From NCBI RefSeq assembly GCF_020382885.2, contig NC_058504.1, positions 9,600,519-9,664,518 of the forward strand: a stretch of DNA of 64,000 nucleotides. Direction: 5' to 3'. Position numbers and translations under genes: made by a program. This document shows positions 31,133 through 44,599 of this stretch, piece after piece; within the stretch, counting starts at the first letter, position 1, and every line of letters begins with the position of its first letter. A model generated the notes under the pieces. That model did no database searches and had not been told where the DNA came from. It was given only the letters and a program-made list of their open reading frames with translations. The DNA comes from Scatophagus argus. Its lineage: Eukaryota; Chordata; Actinopteri; Scatophagidae.

Positions 31133-33110
31133 TACACCTCACCCTCACCCAGCCTGTTTCCTCCCCACCAACAGCTTGTCTCTCAGTGGCCACTCTCTCC
31201 ACCCTTGGCACGCTGCCATTGGAAAGGAGGACCTGTCTTTCTTTTTTTTGTTTGTTTTCTTTTTTTTTTCTTTTCTCCCCCATTTCAACTCAGTGACTTT
31301 TCAGAGTAACCGTTTGGATGTGCATTACTGTATTGAAACAGATTATCTGGGGAAAAAATAAAACATGGTTAAAAAGTAAACATTTAAAATAAGGATTAAG
31401 TTAAATGATATGTTCAGATTTTCATCCAGTTGCATGGCATTATATAGGACTGCAGACTGACATAACTAACTGCTCATGAGTTATTGCACAGTTTGGAATC
31501 TTAGTGCTGTTACTCTTGTCATTGTTGTAATGTAAAACTGCTTGGGATTATTTAAATGACTCTGCGAGGTTGAGTTCTCAGCCCGTTGTAATTTTTTTAT
31601 TTGAAATGCAGCATTTTCATAAAAAAACGTTCTCTCCTTCAGATTACTGATTATTTCTTGACTTTGTTTTATTTTGAGGAAGTAGAGACAGGAACTTACC
31701 AGTGAATTTACATCATTACTAACCTTCATTACCACAGTAGGCTCAAAAGGAGCCTTTTCATTTAAGAGAGTCGATGGTTATCAGATAGTGCTTGGACTTG
31801 ACACATCTGTAGGCTTAACTGCCAAATGCAGCAGTATGTGAGTCGACCAAATGAACATAATTTTAGAACTTCTTTAAATCATTGCTGTAAAAAGGATGTG
31901 TAACCAAGTAATAAATAAATAATTTTTCATCAAAGGGACGCCATCCCATTTGAATGGCTACTAACCTGAAGCTATGTCTGCATTAAAACTAAAGCAGCTG
32001 TCTTTCCGGTGTTGTTTAATTAGCTGTACGCATACTAACATGTCTGAGGAGGAGTTTACAGTGAGTAAATGCCCCCAATGTAGGAAATCAAAAAAAAAAA
32101 CAAAAAAAAACCTGTTGAGTTTCTCCACGCTGATGGAAAGTTGCCACTTTGGTCGCTATGACATACACTCCATCTCATTGATAATTTGTGTTGTGTTGAG
32201 TACACTATTGCAAGAACATGCAGCATGCCCCACCGTGCAGGATTTATATGGATAAGAACACAGATGCCTTGCTTGTTTGTTCACCAACGTTGTGCACTGA
32301 ATCAAGCCACAATATTGTAAAATATAAAAGAAGCCTGCTGACTGGTTCATGGCTTCACTAGTCGTTTTGTAGAGCTGGTAGATAAGAGTTTGTCCTCAGA
32401 TACAGCTAACGCTTACTAACACCCGTGCTGTAAAATAGTGCAGAGAAGTTAGTTGCAGTATCCTTTGCTGTATTGCTATTGCCTGAGTAGGACTGTTGGG
32501 TTATGTTGTGTCTTATTTATTTTGTAACTTGAACTTACAGATAACATTGTACGCTTGACCAAAAGTACAGTTGCCGACACGCATGTTGAAAGTTTATTTT
32601 ATTTATTGTTTGCGTGTCTGCTGGGACCCCACCTAAACATGACTTTTATTCCCCGCCCCCTTTTTTTTTAATTTCCTGTCACACTGCTAGAACTTACTTT
32701 TTGCAGTGTGTGTAATCAGTAACTTGGTTTACAGTCGCAGGTAAAGGTTGTGCCATCTCCAGACACACACAGTGTAACACAAACCGACTAACTAGCCATA
32801 GCACAACAAAAGACACTGGTCATTTGCTGTAGCTTGTTTTGAAATGTCAGCTTTTTAAAATGGATTTAAGTGTTATATCAAACAACCATTTTAACATGAG
32901 CAGCTCTTCTATTACTTGTCACTGACTAAACGCTCAGCTTTGTGCTATTCTGAATTGTGTCTGTCCATTTGAAATATGCTGTCTACTCGTGTTTAGCAAC
33001 GTTTGTGTGAATAATGTACCATTACTATCTGATGTATAAAAAGAAGAGTTAATGAAACACAAGTGTAGGCCTATCACATAGAATAAAATAAAGATATTTC
33101 ACCAAACTTT
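31133..33110 (+). other. Rab 3' UTR
   Basis: AT-rich sequence after the TAG at 31132. A possible early signal lies near 31355 (AATAAAAC), and the best AATAAA is at 33082-33087. No other gene is seen. The stretch 33111-34368 is spacer, ending in the promoter and 5' UTR of the next gene. Confidence 0.55.
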
Positions 33111-34368
33111 TACATCTCTGATCTCTTCTTTATGAAGCACCGCTTTAGGAAAAGCCTCCATTGTGTATTATTTGGCATCCGTTTCTTATGGAATATTCAC
33201 AATTCTGTCATTTAAAATTAATGCTATAGAGCACCTGAGCCGAACGTATGAAACCTGTCATGTCGTCAGAATAAACTGAATGTTCTCGTTGGGCAACGAT
33301 GTTAAAACAGAAAGGTGTGGCTGAGTGGTGCTGTACACACACTGGTTACATCATGTACAACATTTCCGGGATGATTTACATTTGATGTGCCTTTTCTGTA
33401 CATCTTTGGCTAAAAGAGATTGAAAACTAATGTAGGTAAGAACTGGGGTTTCATAACTCTTATTTACAACTGATCCTTCTGGATCTCCTGAATGTTAGCG
33501 CAGGTGTGTGGTTTCTACACATGCCTGGAAAAGAAAGAGTACAATCTTGGTCAGAGGTAATATTAATTTTTAATATTTTAAAAGTCCACGTTTTCAGCAA
33601 AGTCTTCTGTAATGGTGATGTAACCTTTTGCTAGATATCTATAAATAGGCCCTCCAGAGAGAAGATTTATCTCCATTATAGTCATACTTCTGGAAGGTTT
33701 TGAATTAATTAACACTCCAGATTGAATTTTAAATTTTTTTTTTTTTTTTTTAATTCATGGTATTTAACTCGTGGTTTACTGTTGCTGTACTTTTACTGTT
33801 TAACATTTGCAGTCGTGATGATACTCTGGATTCATCAACACTGAGCAATTCGCACCTTCCAACTCCCCCACAGTGTTCAACTTATTATCTGTAACTTTAC
33901 TTCTATTTTTCACGCTTCCGGCCAATGAAACGGCGTCAATGCTCTCTCTTTCTTTCTCTTTTTATGAACTCCTCGTGTCCTCTGGTGTCAGTTTCGACCT
34001 ATGGTACCTGTATGATACCTGTATGATACCTCTGAGCCGGGATTGACCTTTCTGGTCGTTTCTGTTGGAGGCGGGGCGAACTTTTCTCTCTCTATACGCA
34101 CCTGCCGTCGCACACCTGGATTCAGGAAGTGCTGTGACGTCGGAGGGAGAGGCGTTTGAAGGAATGGCAAAAATCCTGCTCGACCTGATGAGTGACCAGC
34201 TCGCATATATTTTGGGTCGACACTGGCGCACAATTGCAGAAGTCTTAGCAGTCAGCCTGAACAAACATACAAACAGTCGACTGAGCAGGTCGCTCGCGTG
34301 TCAGATTTATTTTAAGGAATATATTTGAGGAGGAAATATTTTAAAAGAAGAAGAAGAAGAACAAAAAT

Positions 34369-34817
34369 ATGTCTCTTCATGCGAGTATTTTACCCGATCA
34401 GGCGGTCTTTGCTGACTTCAGAAATCAGTGTTTATCAACGGACAACTGGATGAACAAGTATGATAATAATGGCATGCAAGTGTGGGTCGAAGTTCCTTCA
34501 AAGAAAGAAAATCACGTTCCTAAAATCCACAAGATCAAGGTAAGTTTATTTTAAGCCTAACTTTACATTAGGAGATGACAGACTCACACTGGTTTATGTT
34601 TTCTGACACTTTGCCTCATGTGTTCCAGTGTAAAATGACAATCAAAGACGTAGCAGCTGCCACCATGTATGACGTCCTTCACGACAGCCAGTACCGTAAG
34701 GAGTGGGACCCCGCCATGTTGGAGAGCTTTGACATTGGCCGGCTCTCTGCTAACGCTGATGTGGGCTACTATTCATGTGAGGACTTTTCTGTTTCATAAA
34801 CCTCATCACATTCCTCT

Positions 34818-34880
<63 letters not shown>

Positions 34881-37241
34881 AAAGTCGCCCATCAGACACC
34901 TGTTAGTCTGCAGTGTAGGCCAGACTCACCTGGATTTGGATTCTTGTGTTAACATCCTACATGGAAGAATAGTCCCATTTCTAGACAACATATCATTAAA
35001 ATCTAGGGTGATTTAAACATATATATTTAGAAGAAATTAACATTGTGTAGATTCACATAAGTAAGTAAAATAGACCTTTTAGTGTGAGTGACAGTGAAGT
35101 ATAAACAATGCTGGCATTATTTTCTTATCAGCCCATATTTACACACACAAACCAGATTTTTCTTTCAGTCCATCCACAGAGCATTGTAGTGTCACGGCTT
35201 TTAACTCCCATTTTTAATTTATTAGAATCTGTTTCGTGGGCGAAGTATGAGCGACCTCTTGTTCCACCAGTGTATTTATTGTCATAACAACGGTTCATTT
35301 GTTGCACCTCAGACTGTGCCAGCGGAAAACCCGAAGTAGTGAAGGAGGCCTTACACAATATAAACTGATACTTATGTCTTTTTGTTATTCCTTTGCAGGG
35401 CGTTGTCCGAAGCCAATAAAGAACAGAGATGTGGTGACTCTGCGGTCGTGGCAGGTGAAGGATGACGAGTACGTTATTGTTAACTTCTCGGTCAAACACC
35501 CGGTACGACACCATCTCCACACTCTCCCAGACACAAAGTGGGTTTTTTTTTTTTAGCGTTTATTGTGTTTTTTTCTCATTTTTCTGCAAACTGATTCAAT
35601 TACAGGATTACCCTCCTCGCAGCAACCTCGTGAGAGCTGTTTCCATCCTCACTGGCTATTTTATCAAGGCCACAGGACCCAATAGCTGCACTTTTATATA
35701 CCTTTCGCAAGCTGATCCCAAAGGTAAGACCATAACCAATACAAACACTGTTGTTTTCTAATGAAACTGTTTTCTTGTTTGTTTGTTTTTTTTTTTTAAA
35801 GTTTATCTCTTTGCTCCAGGTTCCATCCCAAAGGTTGTAGTAAACGTAGCCTCTCAAGTTCTCGCTCCAAAGGTATGTAAAGTAACACAACTGTCACAAA
35901 CTCTTTGTACTTTAAGTTTATTTAGTCAGCAGCAATGAAAGTGATGAACCCAAAACTACACAAACTGTGGGCCTATCAGTGGGCCTGACTGGGGTGTGCG
36001 TACATGAAGTGATTTCTTGATTAAAAAGTGTGTAATAGATGTGTATGTGTGCACGTGTACATAAGGGAGCGATGGTTTCATGTGTCTTAAAGGACAATGG
36101 TAACCATAGAAACCCAGGATAAGGGCCTATCCCGTAAGGTTGCTGAAAGTTATCTCAGTTGTTGCTCTCTCACTCCCAGCAGAACTTGTTCCCCAGGTTT
36201 CATATCCTCCACAGATTGAAACTATTAAGGCCAAGGTGTATCTTTGTGTGTTTGTGAGAAACTTCCATTGAGAGACTCCTGCCTGTAGCCAAACAGCAAC
36301 ACTGACCTTCTTTACATGGCAGCAGTGATTTGTACAAGCAAAACCTGAAACTACAATGTGCATTAAAGTTTAAGCTAATAAACAGTAAAAGAAGCTTAAG
36401 AGGGTAAAATATCAAAATGTCAAAGACAAAAAATTATGAATGTAGGTACTGTAGGTAATCTGATACAGATTCATCCAGGCTGTGGTCTGTGGAGGACCAC
36501 CATGGTCATGGAAAGTTTTTCATTAATTAATAACTGATTGTACAATTTTAAAATGGGTAGTAATACATTTTGCTCACAAATTCAAATCTTAATCTGTAAA
36601 GAAATGGTCTAAATTAACAATAAAAAATATTAATTACATAAAGTATTTACAAATGGAATATTAGTCCATCAATAAATAGTTCAAATTAAAAAGAGATTTA
36701 CAACATAACAGTCAATAAGCACATCACTTAAAAATACATTAATGAATTCATTTAAAAAAAATAAATAATGGCTTTTAAAAATAAATGGCATGATAAAAAG
36801 ATATAAGAATCTTGGTGAGGTGTAGAATTTAAGGCGAGATCGCTATTTGCGACTTCAGAGTTTAAAGGTCTTTGTTGTTGTGTCCGAGTTGAAGTTGGAC
36901 TCGCTGCTTGCCACATAATCTGTTACACAGCATTTTCTGAGCGGCGTTATCGACAGCTTTGTTGAATGGGAACAAAGGTGGGGTGCGAACCAGCCCTCTG
37001 ATAACCATACCTTCTCTCGGTCCACTCCTTCAAGGTGATGAAGTGTGTACACGGGGCGGGGCAGAACTACAGGGAGTGGAAACAGAAGAACTCCCCCAAC
37101 CAGAAGCCCTGGTTGTACCCAGAGCAGAACACCCTGCCCATGATGGACCCCTCCGAACTGTCCATACAGAGGGCGGACTCGCTCGAAAACGTGGACGAGA
37201 CTTCCAAGGAGGACATTCAGAACAGCGACGACAGCAGTTAA
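34369..37241 (+). CDS. stard10: STARD10-like START-domain lipid-transfer protein
   Basis: Cytosolic phospholipid-transfer protein; mammalian STARD10 moves phosphatidylcholine and phosphatidylethanolamine between membranes. Exons 34369-34539, 34629-34776, 35399-35502, 35606-35723, 35820-35872 and 37035-37241 total exactly 267 codons including the stop. Nearly the whole protein is one START domain. Anchors shared with human STARD10 are MYDVLHDSQYRKEWD, NADVGYYSWRCPKP, RDVVTLRSW, VNFSVKHPDYPPR and LVRAVSILTGY. The tail ELSIQRADSLENVDE matches the human C-terminal region with its casein kinase site. Oddity: IPKVVVN where the human protein has LPKWVVN. The neighbourhood differs from human STARD10, so this may be its lost-in-mammals duplicate rather than the direct ortholog. 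Confidence 0.92.
34820..34879. repeat. (TG)30 microsatellite
   Basis: Perfect repeat of 60 nt in the second stard10-like intron, starting 43 nt after the donor of exon 34629-34776. Confidence 0.97.
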
Positions 37242-40079
37242 ATCAGCATCAAAGTGACGAGAGGGAGAGACTGGAGGACGGACTATGAATACCCCCAACT
37301 TCGAGAAGACTCGAGACCTGTGATTTATCCAATTTTTCCACATCAGTGTGCCTTTTGGGATGAAGTATTTACAGCTGTCTCACCAGACAGCACATACGAG
37401 CACAGATCAAGTTTGCATTTGCCTCATGTTGAACTAACCAAACATGTTTTTCAGTGTTTATTTATTTATTTTTTTAAATAGCATCCAGACCTAGAGGTGT
37501 TGGGGTTTGAATGTGTCATAGTTACAGCACTACATTTACAATAGGGTCCTCCGTGGGGCCTTTTTTAGTTGCAGCTATGTTGAAATATGTCTTTTAAATG
37601 AATGGATGAAGCGTAGCTGTCCGCTGGTTACTCCTTGCCTTTACAAGTGACTGTGAATGGAAGTTAGATCAGTGGTGAAAATGGTAGAGAAGTGAAATTT
37701 CGCATTTTTGACGCTTCAGTTTTTCCACCCAGGATTTTCACAAAGTAATTGCCTGTTAAAACCTACAAGAAGCAGTTTCGGCTTAACCTTTTTTCTTTGC
37801 TATCTGATCAAAGTGATCTGAGCCTGAATTGGACACGCTTAAAAATGGTTACTTTTCATTTTGGTAAATCACATTATTATGGTTACTGTTAAAACATGCA
37901 GCAGCTCTGGGAAATAACATAATTCACCATCACTACATTTGCTGCTGATTTAGTTTTCAAATAAATTTGAACATTTTATTGCTAACCATTAGTGGGTTTT
38001 ATTTAGTTGTGATTAATGAGCGACTGTGCTATGTTTCAGTCTTTAAGGTGTGATACATGCAGACTCTTTGAAGGTTCATCGTATTTATTCAGATATTTAT
38101 GTGATCTGATCCTTTAGACAGACCTTAGACCTGCACTGGCATTCAAGGAGGGGATCTGTTGTTGATTTCTGAGAATGAAAATCAGGTTAGGTTGTATTAA
38201 CATGTAAAATGTACACAGCAAGTTTGCATTTTCTCAAATGAAGGATTGGAATGACCATAAAGTTGATCTTTTATTTATTTGTTTGAAGTTAGTATACGCT
38301 CAGATGAAGTCATGATGGAGAAAAGACCCCGGAAAGAATCCCTGCAGATTTTTGTTGTGTTGCGTTTTTCTTCTTAAGATTATTTGACGTAACTGATGTA
38401 CATGGTCCTGACTTTTTTTTAATAAAAAAAATAATAATAATAAACCTTGCAAGGTGAACATGCTGTTTCGTACTCCGTGTCACTGACTGCATTCTTCTTA
38501 AGGAAGGAGGACAAGCAAGTCTCAAGAGAAACCAGCCCACAAAGTGGAACAAGTTTGGTTACTTGTACCACAGCATACCAGATCTGCTTCGGCCTCTTCA
38601 GAGACAAGGTTACTAGGGTTCAAAACTCATTCATTTATTTATTTCTTTTTTTACAGTCAATATCATGTTCTTTTATTAAAAATGTTGAAAAAAAACCCCC
38701 ACTAAGCTCATCAGGTGGAAAAGCAAAAGTAATTTCTTTTATGAAAGTCAGTAGAGTACAAAAGAATAAGACAGTGTTGAGATGCAACAGGTAGGTATTT
38801 ATATGCAGGTCCCACGTTCTAATGCATGTTGGTTTACTGTATGGTCAAAGCTCGCCTCTGATGACCATACGGGACATCTTGAACCAGAGGTGAAAATGAA
38901 AATACCTGATAAAATCTTCAGCTGGATTGAAATCCTGCTAACATCAGATTCTCCATTTCACCCAATTACAGGCTTAAGGCTTTCCCACTATAAGAATATG
39001 TGGAGCACAATGTGCTGTTATGCACAATTAACAATTTGGCACCTCTGTTTATATATTAGATAACTGCAATATCATTCAGCCCCCAGGTAGTTTATGTAAA
39101 ACTTTTCAATACATGAAACATGAAAAAAAGGAATACGTGACAGCACTGAAGTATTGCTGAGTCCACAATAGCAAAAAGTCACGAAAATGCATTTACACAA
39201 GTTAAGTCAATTACACATCTCTGTTAATCATTTAACTGGATCTGCAGGATATTCAGATTGCGGTAGTTAAAAAGGCTTGCACTATTACTTCCTGTAGAAT
39301 ATGTACCACCCTGTCTGTACCATAAGTCAGTGTGTACTAAAAAAATCAAATCTGTATGTACATTTTCTTTTTTTTTTTTTTTTTTACACATATATACACC
39401 CAGTGGACAGTTTATTAGGTACAGCTAGCAACAGCTAATGAAGCGTAAGAAGATAACATTTAGTCTACCCTCGTTGATATCAAAGGAGTGGATCCTGAGT
39501 TAGAATTATCTATCAAATAAAATTAAAACAGTTTCAGTAAACACTGAACAATAAAACCTTCATGACGATAGGCTCTATCGCTGGGCTAACGTATTGGACT
39601 GCATTGGTTTTAGCTCTGTGTACCGAACAGACAAGCTTCTCTTGAATAAAATATATTTCTAAGACTACAGTAGAATCATCTAGTTAGGGCTGCAGAAGAT
39701 ATTAATAAAGACAAAGCTTTATTAAATTAATCAGGCTCTTTAAATGTTATGAATGACTGAAAAATATGTATCATTAACATAATCTACAATGTTAAATGTC
39801 TGCTAAGCTTCTGCCTCCTTCACTTCTGGTGAATTCACCCTGATTGAGTGCAGAAATAATCCAGTTTTGCAGTAGATTAGGGAGTATGTGGGTGCAGGAG
39901 GAAACCGAGTATGTAACAGAGTATATATTGTCCTTACATGGAGGACTTTGAATGACTCTCTTAGTCATACATCAGTCATCTCGAAGCTGAGCCAGAATGG
40001 AGGCCGAAGTCTGTGGGAGGAGGGTAATGACGTACAGTGAGGCGTCTGTCCACATCTCTCTCTCTCTCTTTGCTGCCAC
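37242..40079. other. stard10-like 3' UTR and convergent spacer to pdzd11
   Basis: The stard10-like transcript probably ends near the AATAAA at 37960-37965. The remainder, up to the pdzd11 stop, holds A/T-rich sequence, a small inverted-end repeat element at 39396-39640, and the pdzd11 3' UTR. No coding exon was recognised; open frames at 38447-38794 and 38782-39063 have no family resemblance. Confidence 0.5.
39396..39640. mobile_element. Small non-autonomous element with inverted ends
   Basis: The left end CAGTTTATTAGGTACAGCTA and the right end TTAGCTCTGTGTACC are eroded inverted copies of each other. Both match the common fish repeat whose ends read CAGTTTATTAGGTACACCTA. The family is known from memory only. 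There is no coding capacity. Confidence 0.6.
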
Positions 40080-42746
40080 CTAGTGTACAGTCCTCTCCTT
40101 CTGCCTCTGGTAGTCTGATAAAACAACACACAGAGGAAAACATTACAATACTGAAAGGGATGTCACTGTTTAATCTCCTGTCAAAATGACTGAACTCGGT
40201 GACTCCGAAGCCCGTTGTTTTCTTGGAGATATGCAGTGAGCTATCTTAGCTGCTGACAGGCTTGAAATTACGATAAAAGCTTCCTTTGAGGAAAGCTTAC
40301 ATAAAGAACTCTTCTCTTTCTGAGAAGCCAAAACCTCAAGCATTTGAGGATATACAAATTCGAAACGGATGTCATCATGTCCAAACTGAGCCCAAAAACA
40401 TTATTTGGGATGAATAAAGTTCTACTTTATGTAATCTTTCCTTATCTTAACAATCTTATCTTAACCAGTTTCTGATGCTGTCAAAAGTGTGTTTGCATCA
40501 GTAACATTCAAAAACAGAGCAGGAAAGCGAGCCTTTGTTTTAAACTACTATCAGTCAACAAACGCGCAATTAACCCTTTTACCTGTGGAATGTTCCAAAC
40601 AGGTGTTTTAAAGCATTTCACAGCTTTCCCTCTCTTTTGTTGTTCCTGTCCCAACTTGTTTGAAACGTGTTACGGGCATCAAATGTAGAATAAGCTTATA
40701 TTTACACAACTCGAGGAATCTGACGAGATCGTAAGATCCCATTCTGTTTTATTTATGTTTTACACTGCGTCCAAACATTTTTGAGTTGTGAATGGTCGCT
40801 TCTAGTTCCATTGTGAAGCACAGGTTAGTACTGTGCTCTGTTTACATGACTCAGAGATTGTTGTCACACTTCATAATGTGGTAGAGAAAGACTTACTGTA
40901 GGGAAAGAAGCGGACTCTCATCAGTATTTCTCGTGCAGTTTTCAGAATCTCTACAGCCTAAAGGGGAAGCAGAAGTTAACAGAATGCCATGCAATTGAGA
41001 TATATTTCCGCAGAATTAAAATGTTAAAATATATAAGTGACACCATTTATAATAATGGCCCATTTTACACAGATACTTAACTGATACAAACAGCCATATC
41101 AGACGCCATACATTACAATAAATCAAGTCTTTGTATGGTTACACTGTAGAGATTTGATTTTCAATAGTGTGGCCGATAACAGTTCCATAAGATCTACCAA
41201 TTTATTTACACAATCTATTCTCTTCATTGCTCAAAATGTTGCTTTAGGTTTTGGGCTAAATGAAATTCCAAACTCAAACTATATGCTCTATTCTTTGGCA
41301 GTTTGAATTTTTGTGGGGTTTACATTGAAGGCTGACAAATAAGACAGCTTTGATAATATTTCTTAGCTCTATGTTGAAGAGTTGTGTCAACGCTATCTGG
41401 TCAAATTTCTCTGCGTTCTTGAGTGGATAAGTTAGCCCATGTCTGTTAAAGCTGCACTTTCAATATGTTCCCGCTATTGTTATGTATATGGATCCCAATT
41501 AGCTTCCATTTCAACATCATTAATATTCCACTGTATAATGATATGTTTATAAAAATCCGTATAATTCTCAGCTTGCTCTGACTTACTCTTGAGTGCTCTA
41601 TGTCTTGGAAATCAACATCATTCACAGAAAGAACCTGGTCTCCTTCTTGTAGGCCTGCTCTGTGGGCATCCGAGTCTGGGACCACCTACAAACACATTAG
41701 ACACGCACGCATGCACACATGAATGTATGCACGCACAAACATGTGCACAGAGAGAGAGAGATCAGAAATTACAATGTGAACCTTTCTGAAAAGCAAATAA
41801 TTGGTCAGCAGGAGTATAAATGGCAGCAAAAGCCTTAACAAATTCCAGCACACACACCTTGGATATAAAGATTCCTAACTGTGACGCCTTGCCTCCACGG
41901 ATGTTGAAGCCCAGCTGTGCTCCTGGAGGTTTCTTCAACACAATGGTACGAGGAAGGAACTGGGTGAGCTCATTGTTGTAATCAGGGTGATGAACCCGCT
42001 AAAAATGTACAAAGAAAAGCTGACAATGTACAACCAGAACGGAGGCATGATATCCATTATGGCCGTGAGACTGATTCTTCCGACACACCTTGATTTACAA
42101 AAACCAATCTGCTAAGAGTTAACAACCAGGGGAAAACTTCAGAGGTCTTTGCAACAAGGTGAATCAATGGAAAAGTATTCTGGGAGTGAAAATAAGCTAC
42201 TTTATAAGCAGAAAATTGACAAGAAAAAAAAAACATTTAAAAAAGCTTTAAATTTCATCACCTAGTCTTCACTTTTTGATGTGAGGTGGGAACATGGGAA
42301 GCCCTTGTCCAGTAAACACGTGGGAAACTGTCTACATCAGCACTCTGTGCACACCACAAATGGTGACAACACTGACACTGGTCAAAGTCACTTATAATGA
42401 GTCAGCAGAAAGTAAACACCGGAGGCCACCTTTAAACAGTGATGGTGGTTACATCTCAACCCCACGTATGACCACCTGTTACTTAGGCCATGCGATTACA
42501 TCTGGGCCATCTCCATGACAACTGACAAATCTCTATCCTCTTATAAAGACCTGAAAATGCACCTGAAGGCTTCAGAAAAGCCATTATATTTTAGTATAGT
42601 TTTATTTGTCGACGCATAAGCACAAAGTGCAGTTCGACTACTATGTGGTATACCTCCTGTGACGGTATCCATGCTGGTGGGTTTTCATAAGAAGGCAGGA
42701 ATACCACTGGCAGCTGGTAGTCATCATAAGGAATTTTCTGATCCAT
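40080..42746 (-). CDS. pdzd11: PDZ domain-containing protein 11
   Basis: Small single-PDZ adaptor that binds C-termini of membrane transporters (calcium and copper ATPases, sodium-vitamin transporter) and PLEKHA proteins at lateral membranes. Exons, transcript order: 42654-42746, 41858-41998, 41587-41685, 40897-40957, 40080-40114. They join to 142 aa plus stop (human 140). The start MDQKIPYDDYQLPVVFLP and PSYENPPAWIPSQE match human apart from a two-residue insertion. The PDZ carboxylate-binding loop is AQLGFNIRGG, followed by GLQEGDQVLSVND and the ending YQRQKERTVH. The 5' UTR extends to an acceptor at 42752. The gene lies tail-to-tail with the stard10-like gene. Confidence 0.96.
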
Positions 42747-43285
42747 TGTTTCTGAAAAACAGCAAAAGAGAGACAGACGGACAGGATATGAAAAGACGAC
42801 AAGCAACAACAATCCTCTACATTATTACAAACTGAGGTTGTATGTATACAGTGTTTGTTACAGCAGAAAAATATTTAAGGATACCAACACATATCACTAT
42901 TCGCCAAGTGTATGTCAGCTGTGATCACATCTCTACTAGCTGCTAAGTTCAAACGTTTCTGAAAATCCGTTTCCAAAGCGTAAACTTGCTGACATGATCC
43001 AAATCGTCAATTCACTTTGGATCAACAGACAGAAATTAAAAGCTGTGAATCGTTATTTAGCCGACAGTGGACAATGTTGCACTGCAATATGAAACGAACT
43101 GCCAGCGACGCTATGTTTAGCTAACTTTCTAGCTATCTTCGAAACGCTTCGCTGTCTTCACCACAGCTCGTTTATAACCTACATCTCTAATAATTATTAT
43201 CATTTGAATGATAACGGTTAAGATATTGTACAATCTGTATATGAAAAACACAGAGAGACAGCATTAAAATGACAAATTATCTCAC

Positions 43286-43400
43286 CTGCCAGACTGAGAG
43301 CTTGCAACAAGCACTTTTTCTTGTATTGCAATTGATCGGCATCAAGCGCATTACCGCCACCTACTGTCACGGAGGAGTCACGCCAGCATGCTGTAAAACG
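43286..43400 (-). other. pdzd11: Possible pdzd11 non-coding first exon
   Basis: On the minus strand the sequence CAGTCTGGCAG is followed by the donor GTGAGA. It could splice to the acceptor at 42752 just upstream of the start codon. The right boundary is a guess. Confidence 0.35.
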
Positions 43401-43810
43401 ATCTTCTGTGGGTTTAACGGCAGCTTGCATTACTGACATCTTCTGGTGTCAGTTAATTCCTACAGTCTGCGGTTTCACAGCTTTTTACCATCAGACAACC
43501 ACCTGCCTTGGCCAATTTCACCTCACCCCAGTAATATTTCTGCGTTCTGTGGTCAGTGATGTTGACATATCCTGCTTGGTGCATCTCTCCGATTGCATAT
43601 TGCTGCAATATTGTTGGAAACTGGAGTAAGATCAAGCACAGATTCCTTTACAATACTGACATCTTGCCTTGTTTTATTTCCAGTAGTAAGCTTTTCATCT
43701 AACAAATATTCTATTACCAGACCGTTATCATTTCCCTCTCAACCCACATTTAAAATTGACTTTACAAGAGTGGCACAACCACCTCACCTCAATTTTTCCG
43801 ATGTTAGGCC

Positions 43811-44320
43811 TTACCCTGGACTACACAATGTCTGGTTTTGATCATGTCCAAGTGGTGCACTGCTACTCTTATAATAATCTGGATAAAAGTCACCAGTCAC
43901 CTTCTTTATCTTTACATTTCTCTGATGTTGGTGGTCTCTTGCTGCTGCTTCACTCGTATGACCTTTTGCACCTGGACTTATTGTCTCAACGCTGTAAAGC
44001 CACAGTAAGGGAGCATGAATGCGATAATTACCTCCACAGTTGCGACACCTTGGTCTCCCTCCCTGTCCACACTCATCCCCACCACACCTTGCACGTCTTC
44101 GTTTTCCTCTGAACACCTCTGCTACATGCCCAAATTCTTGGCATTTAAAATAGTGCACAGGCTGTGGTATTTACCCCCATCATATTTCATAAACCCAAAG
44201 CAAAGCTCCATTGGAGGAATCTTTGTAGCTCTACCAAAGTGCAGGGTTAATACACAACTACTTCGGGTGAGATGGCTCAAAAAATGTGTGTACCCATTTC
44301 ATTCAACTGAGGAAATCTTT
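43811..44320 (-). mobile_element. Decayed LINE ORF1 fragment with CCHC zinc knuckle
   Basis: The minus strand encodes YFKCQEFGHVAEVFRGKRR followed by ARCGG and CRNCGG, the nucleic-acid-binding zinc knuckles of fish non-LTR retrotransposon ORF1 proteins. Upstream, LGFMKYD recalls the segment that normally precedes the knuckle. The first knuckle has lost two of its cysteines (Tyr and Phe stand in their place), and the frame is broken around 44160. No reverse transcriptase was found, so this is a dead fragment. Confidence 0.75.
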
Positions 44321-44599
44321 TTACAGAAACCTGATATGTCTGCATTTATTACTCTCAAAGTCATATTGCATCTACTTCAGTGAGAAGGACAGGACAAGTC
44401 TGGACTGCTTCACCACACAGTACGATAGTCAGTCAGACTTGATATTCACCGTGATGGAGGTTTATCAAGCAGGCGTCACATCTCTGCAAGTTTTAAAGAT
44501 TATATAAGTTTCACTCGCCACCAAAGAAACCAACTGCTCAGCTTTGAAAAGCACACACCAAACACATGAAACCTCAAATATTAACAGTGGGAGAAACGC

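Noticed and set aside
43811-44158. Host zinc-knuckle gene
   Set aside because: The sequence is the ORF1 knuckle of a fish LINE with lost cysteines and a broken frame.
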